From: Opitutales bacterium
Lineage (GTDB): Bacteria > Verrucomicrobiota > Verrucomicrobiia > Opitutales > Intestinicryptomonadaceae
Length of the DNA stretch: 6,981 bases
NCBI GenBank assembly: GCA_017526045.1
Contig: JAFXRX010000136.1
Span: forward strand, 1-6,981
Direction of reading: 5' to 3'
Shown: piece by piece, positions 6,832 to 6,981 of the stretch
How the letters are laid out: each line of letters opens with the position of its first letter
Position numbering within the stretch: the first letter of the stretch is position 1
The notes under the pieces: generated by a model
What the model was told of the DNA's origin: nothing
Seen by the model: the letters and a program-made list of their open reading frames with translations, nothing else
Databases searched by the model: none
Position numbers and translations under genes: made by a program

Positions 6832-6981
6832 AAAAATTTTTTTCACCGCTAATCTTTTTATGCGCCGCCCTCGCCTTCGGGCAGGAACCAGAGGGGCATA
6901 AATTCGACATTAACAAATTCCTTCCCGGCAACAACCAGATAATCGCCGTCGTCGAAGACACCACAATAACCTACGACGACA
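6828..6981 (+). CDS. Secreted protein, N-terminus only; probable SurA/PpiC-like peptidyl-prolyl isomerase chaperone
   Basis: The first 51 codons are in the window and the rest lies beyond the right edge. Residues 1-18 form a standard signal peptide: KK, then the hydrophobic run FFSPLIFLCAALAFG, with a plausible signal peptidase I cut after Ala-Phe-Gly before Gln19. Cys12 lacks a proper lipobox, so I do not read it as a lipoprotein. Residues 37-51 (NQIIAVVEDTTITYDD) resemble the opening of SurA-type periplasmic chaperones, where a strand such as AAVVNDEVIT precedes the first helix. If correct, the product helps fold outer-membrane proteins in the periplasm. The ATG overlaps the mfd stop by 4 bp, so it belongs to the same transcript. 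There is too little sequence to confirm the parvulin domain: export is likely, the family is an inference. Confidence 0.6.
   Translation, partial: MKKFFSPLIFLCAALAFGQEPEGHKFDINKFLPGNNQIIAVVEDTTITYDD

Noticed and set aside
6831..6842. AAAAAATTTTTT palindrome at the start of the secreted-protein gene, as a phase-variable tract or operator
   Set aside because: It is explained by the Lys-Lys-Phe-Phe codons of an ordinary signal peptide; the tracts are too short to argue for phase variation.
1..6981. Mobile element, prophage, CRISPR or defence system
   Set aside because: No transposase, integrase, direct-repeat array, tRNA or toxin/antitoxin-like gene; all but one protein fit core housekeeping families.

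Overview
This looks like a bacterial chromosomal housekeeping region. I see no RNA genes, CRISPR arrays, insertion sequences or phage modules. Coding density is very high. Seven genes lie in two divergent blocks that share one AT-rich control region of about 190 bp (1713-1902). Signal-peptide-bearing SurA/PpiC-like protein downstream suggests a Gram-negative cell. Several things point loosely to the PVC/Verrucomicrobiota side (for example an Opitutae-like lineage): gene content, a mix of GCG/CGC/GGC-rich codons with frequent AAA/TTT, and the general lack of Shine-Dalgarno motifs. That placement is an inference and I hold it weakly.

Leftward block (minus strand, 1712 down to 1): an unrecognised 147-residue protein, then peptide deformylase (def), then an RluA-family pseudouridine synthase that runs off the left edge. 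def and the synthase overlap by 4 bp (ATGA). The two recognisable products act on translation: removal of the formyl group from new proteins, and modification of 23S rRNA. The unknown protein is first in this block, which gives a weak context hint only.

Rightward block (plus strand, 1903 to the right edge): a Soj-type ParA ATPase, RNase III (rnc), the transcription-repair coupling factor Mfd, and the first 51 codons of a secreted protein resembling SurA/PpiC peptidyl-prolyl isomerase chaperones. The genes are 7 bp apart or overlap by 4 bp, so one transcript is likely. The block joins chromosome partitioning, RNA processing, transcription-coupled repair and envelope protein folding, with no single obvious pathway.

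I did not find a clear new biological system. The points most worth a second look are the unknown 147-residue protein, a ParA with no ParB beside it, an RNase III with a very basic N-terminal extension and a Glu-to-Gln change in its signature, an Ala in the first Walker A position of Mfd, and start sites that almost all lack Shine-Dalgarno sequences.
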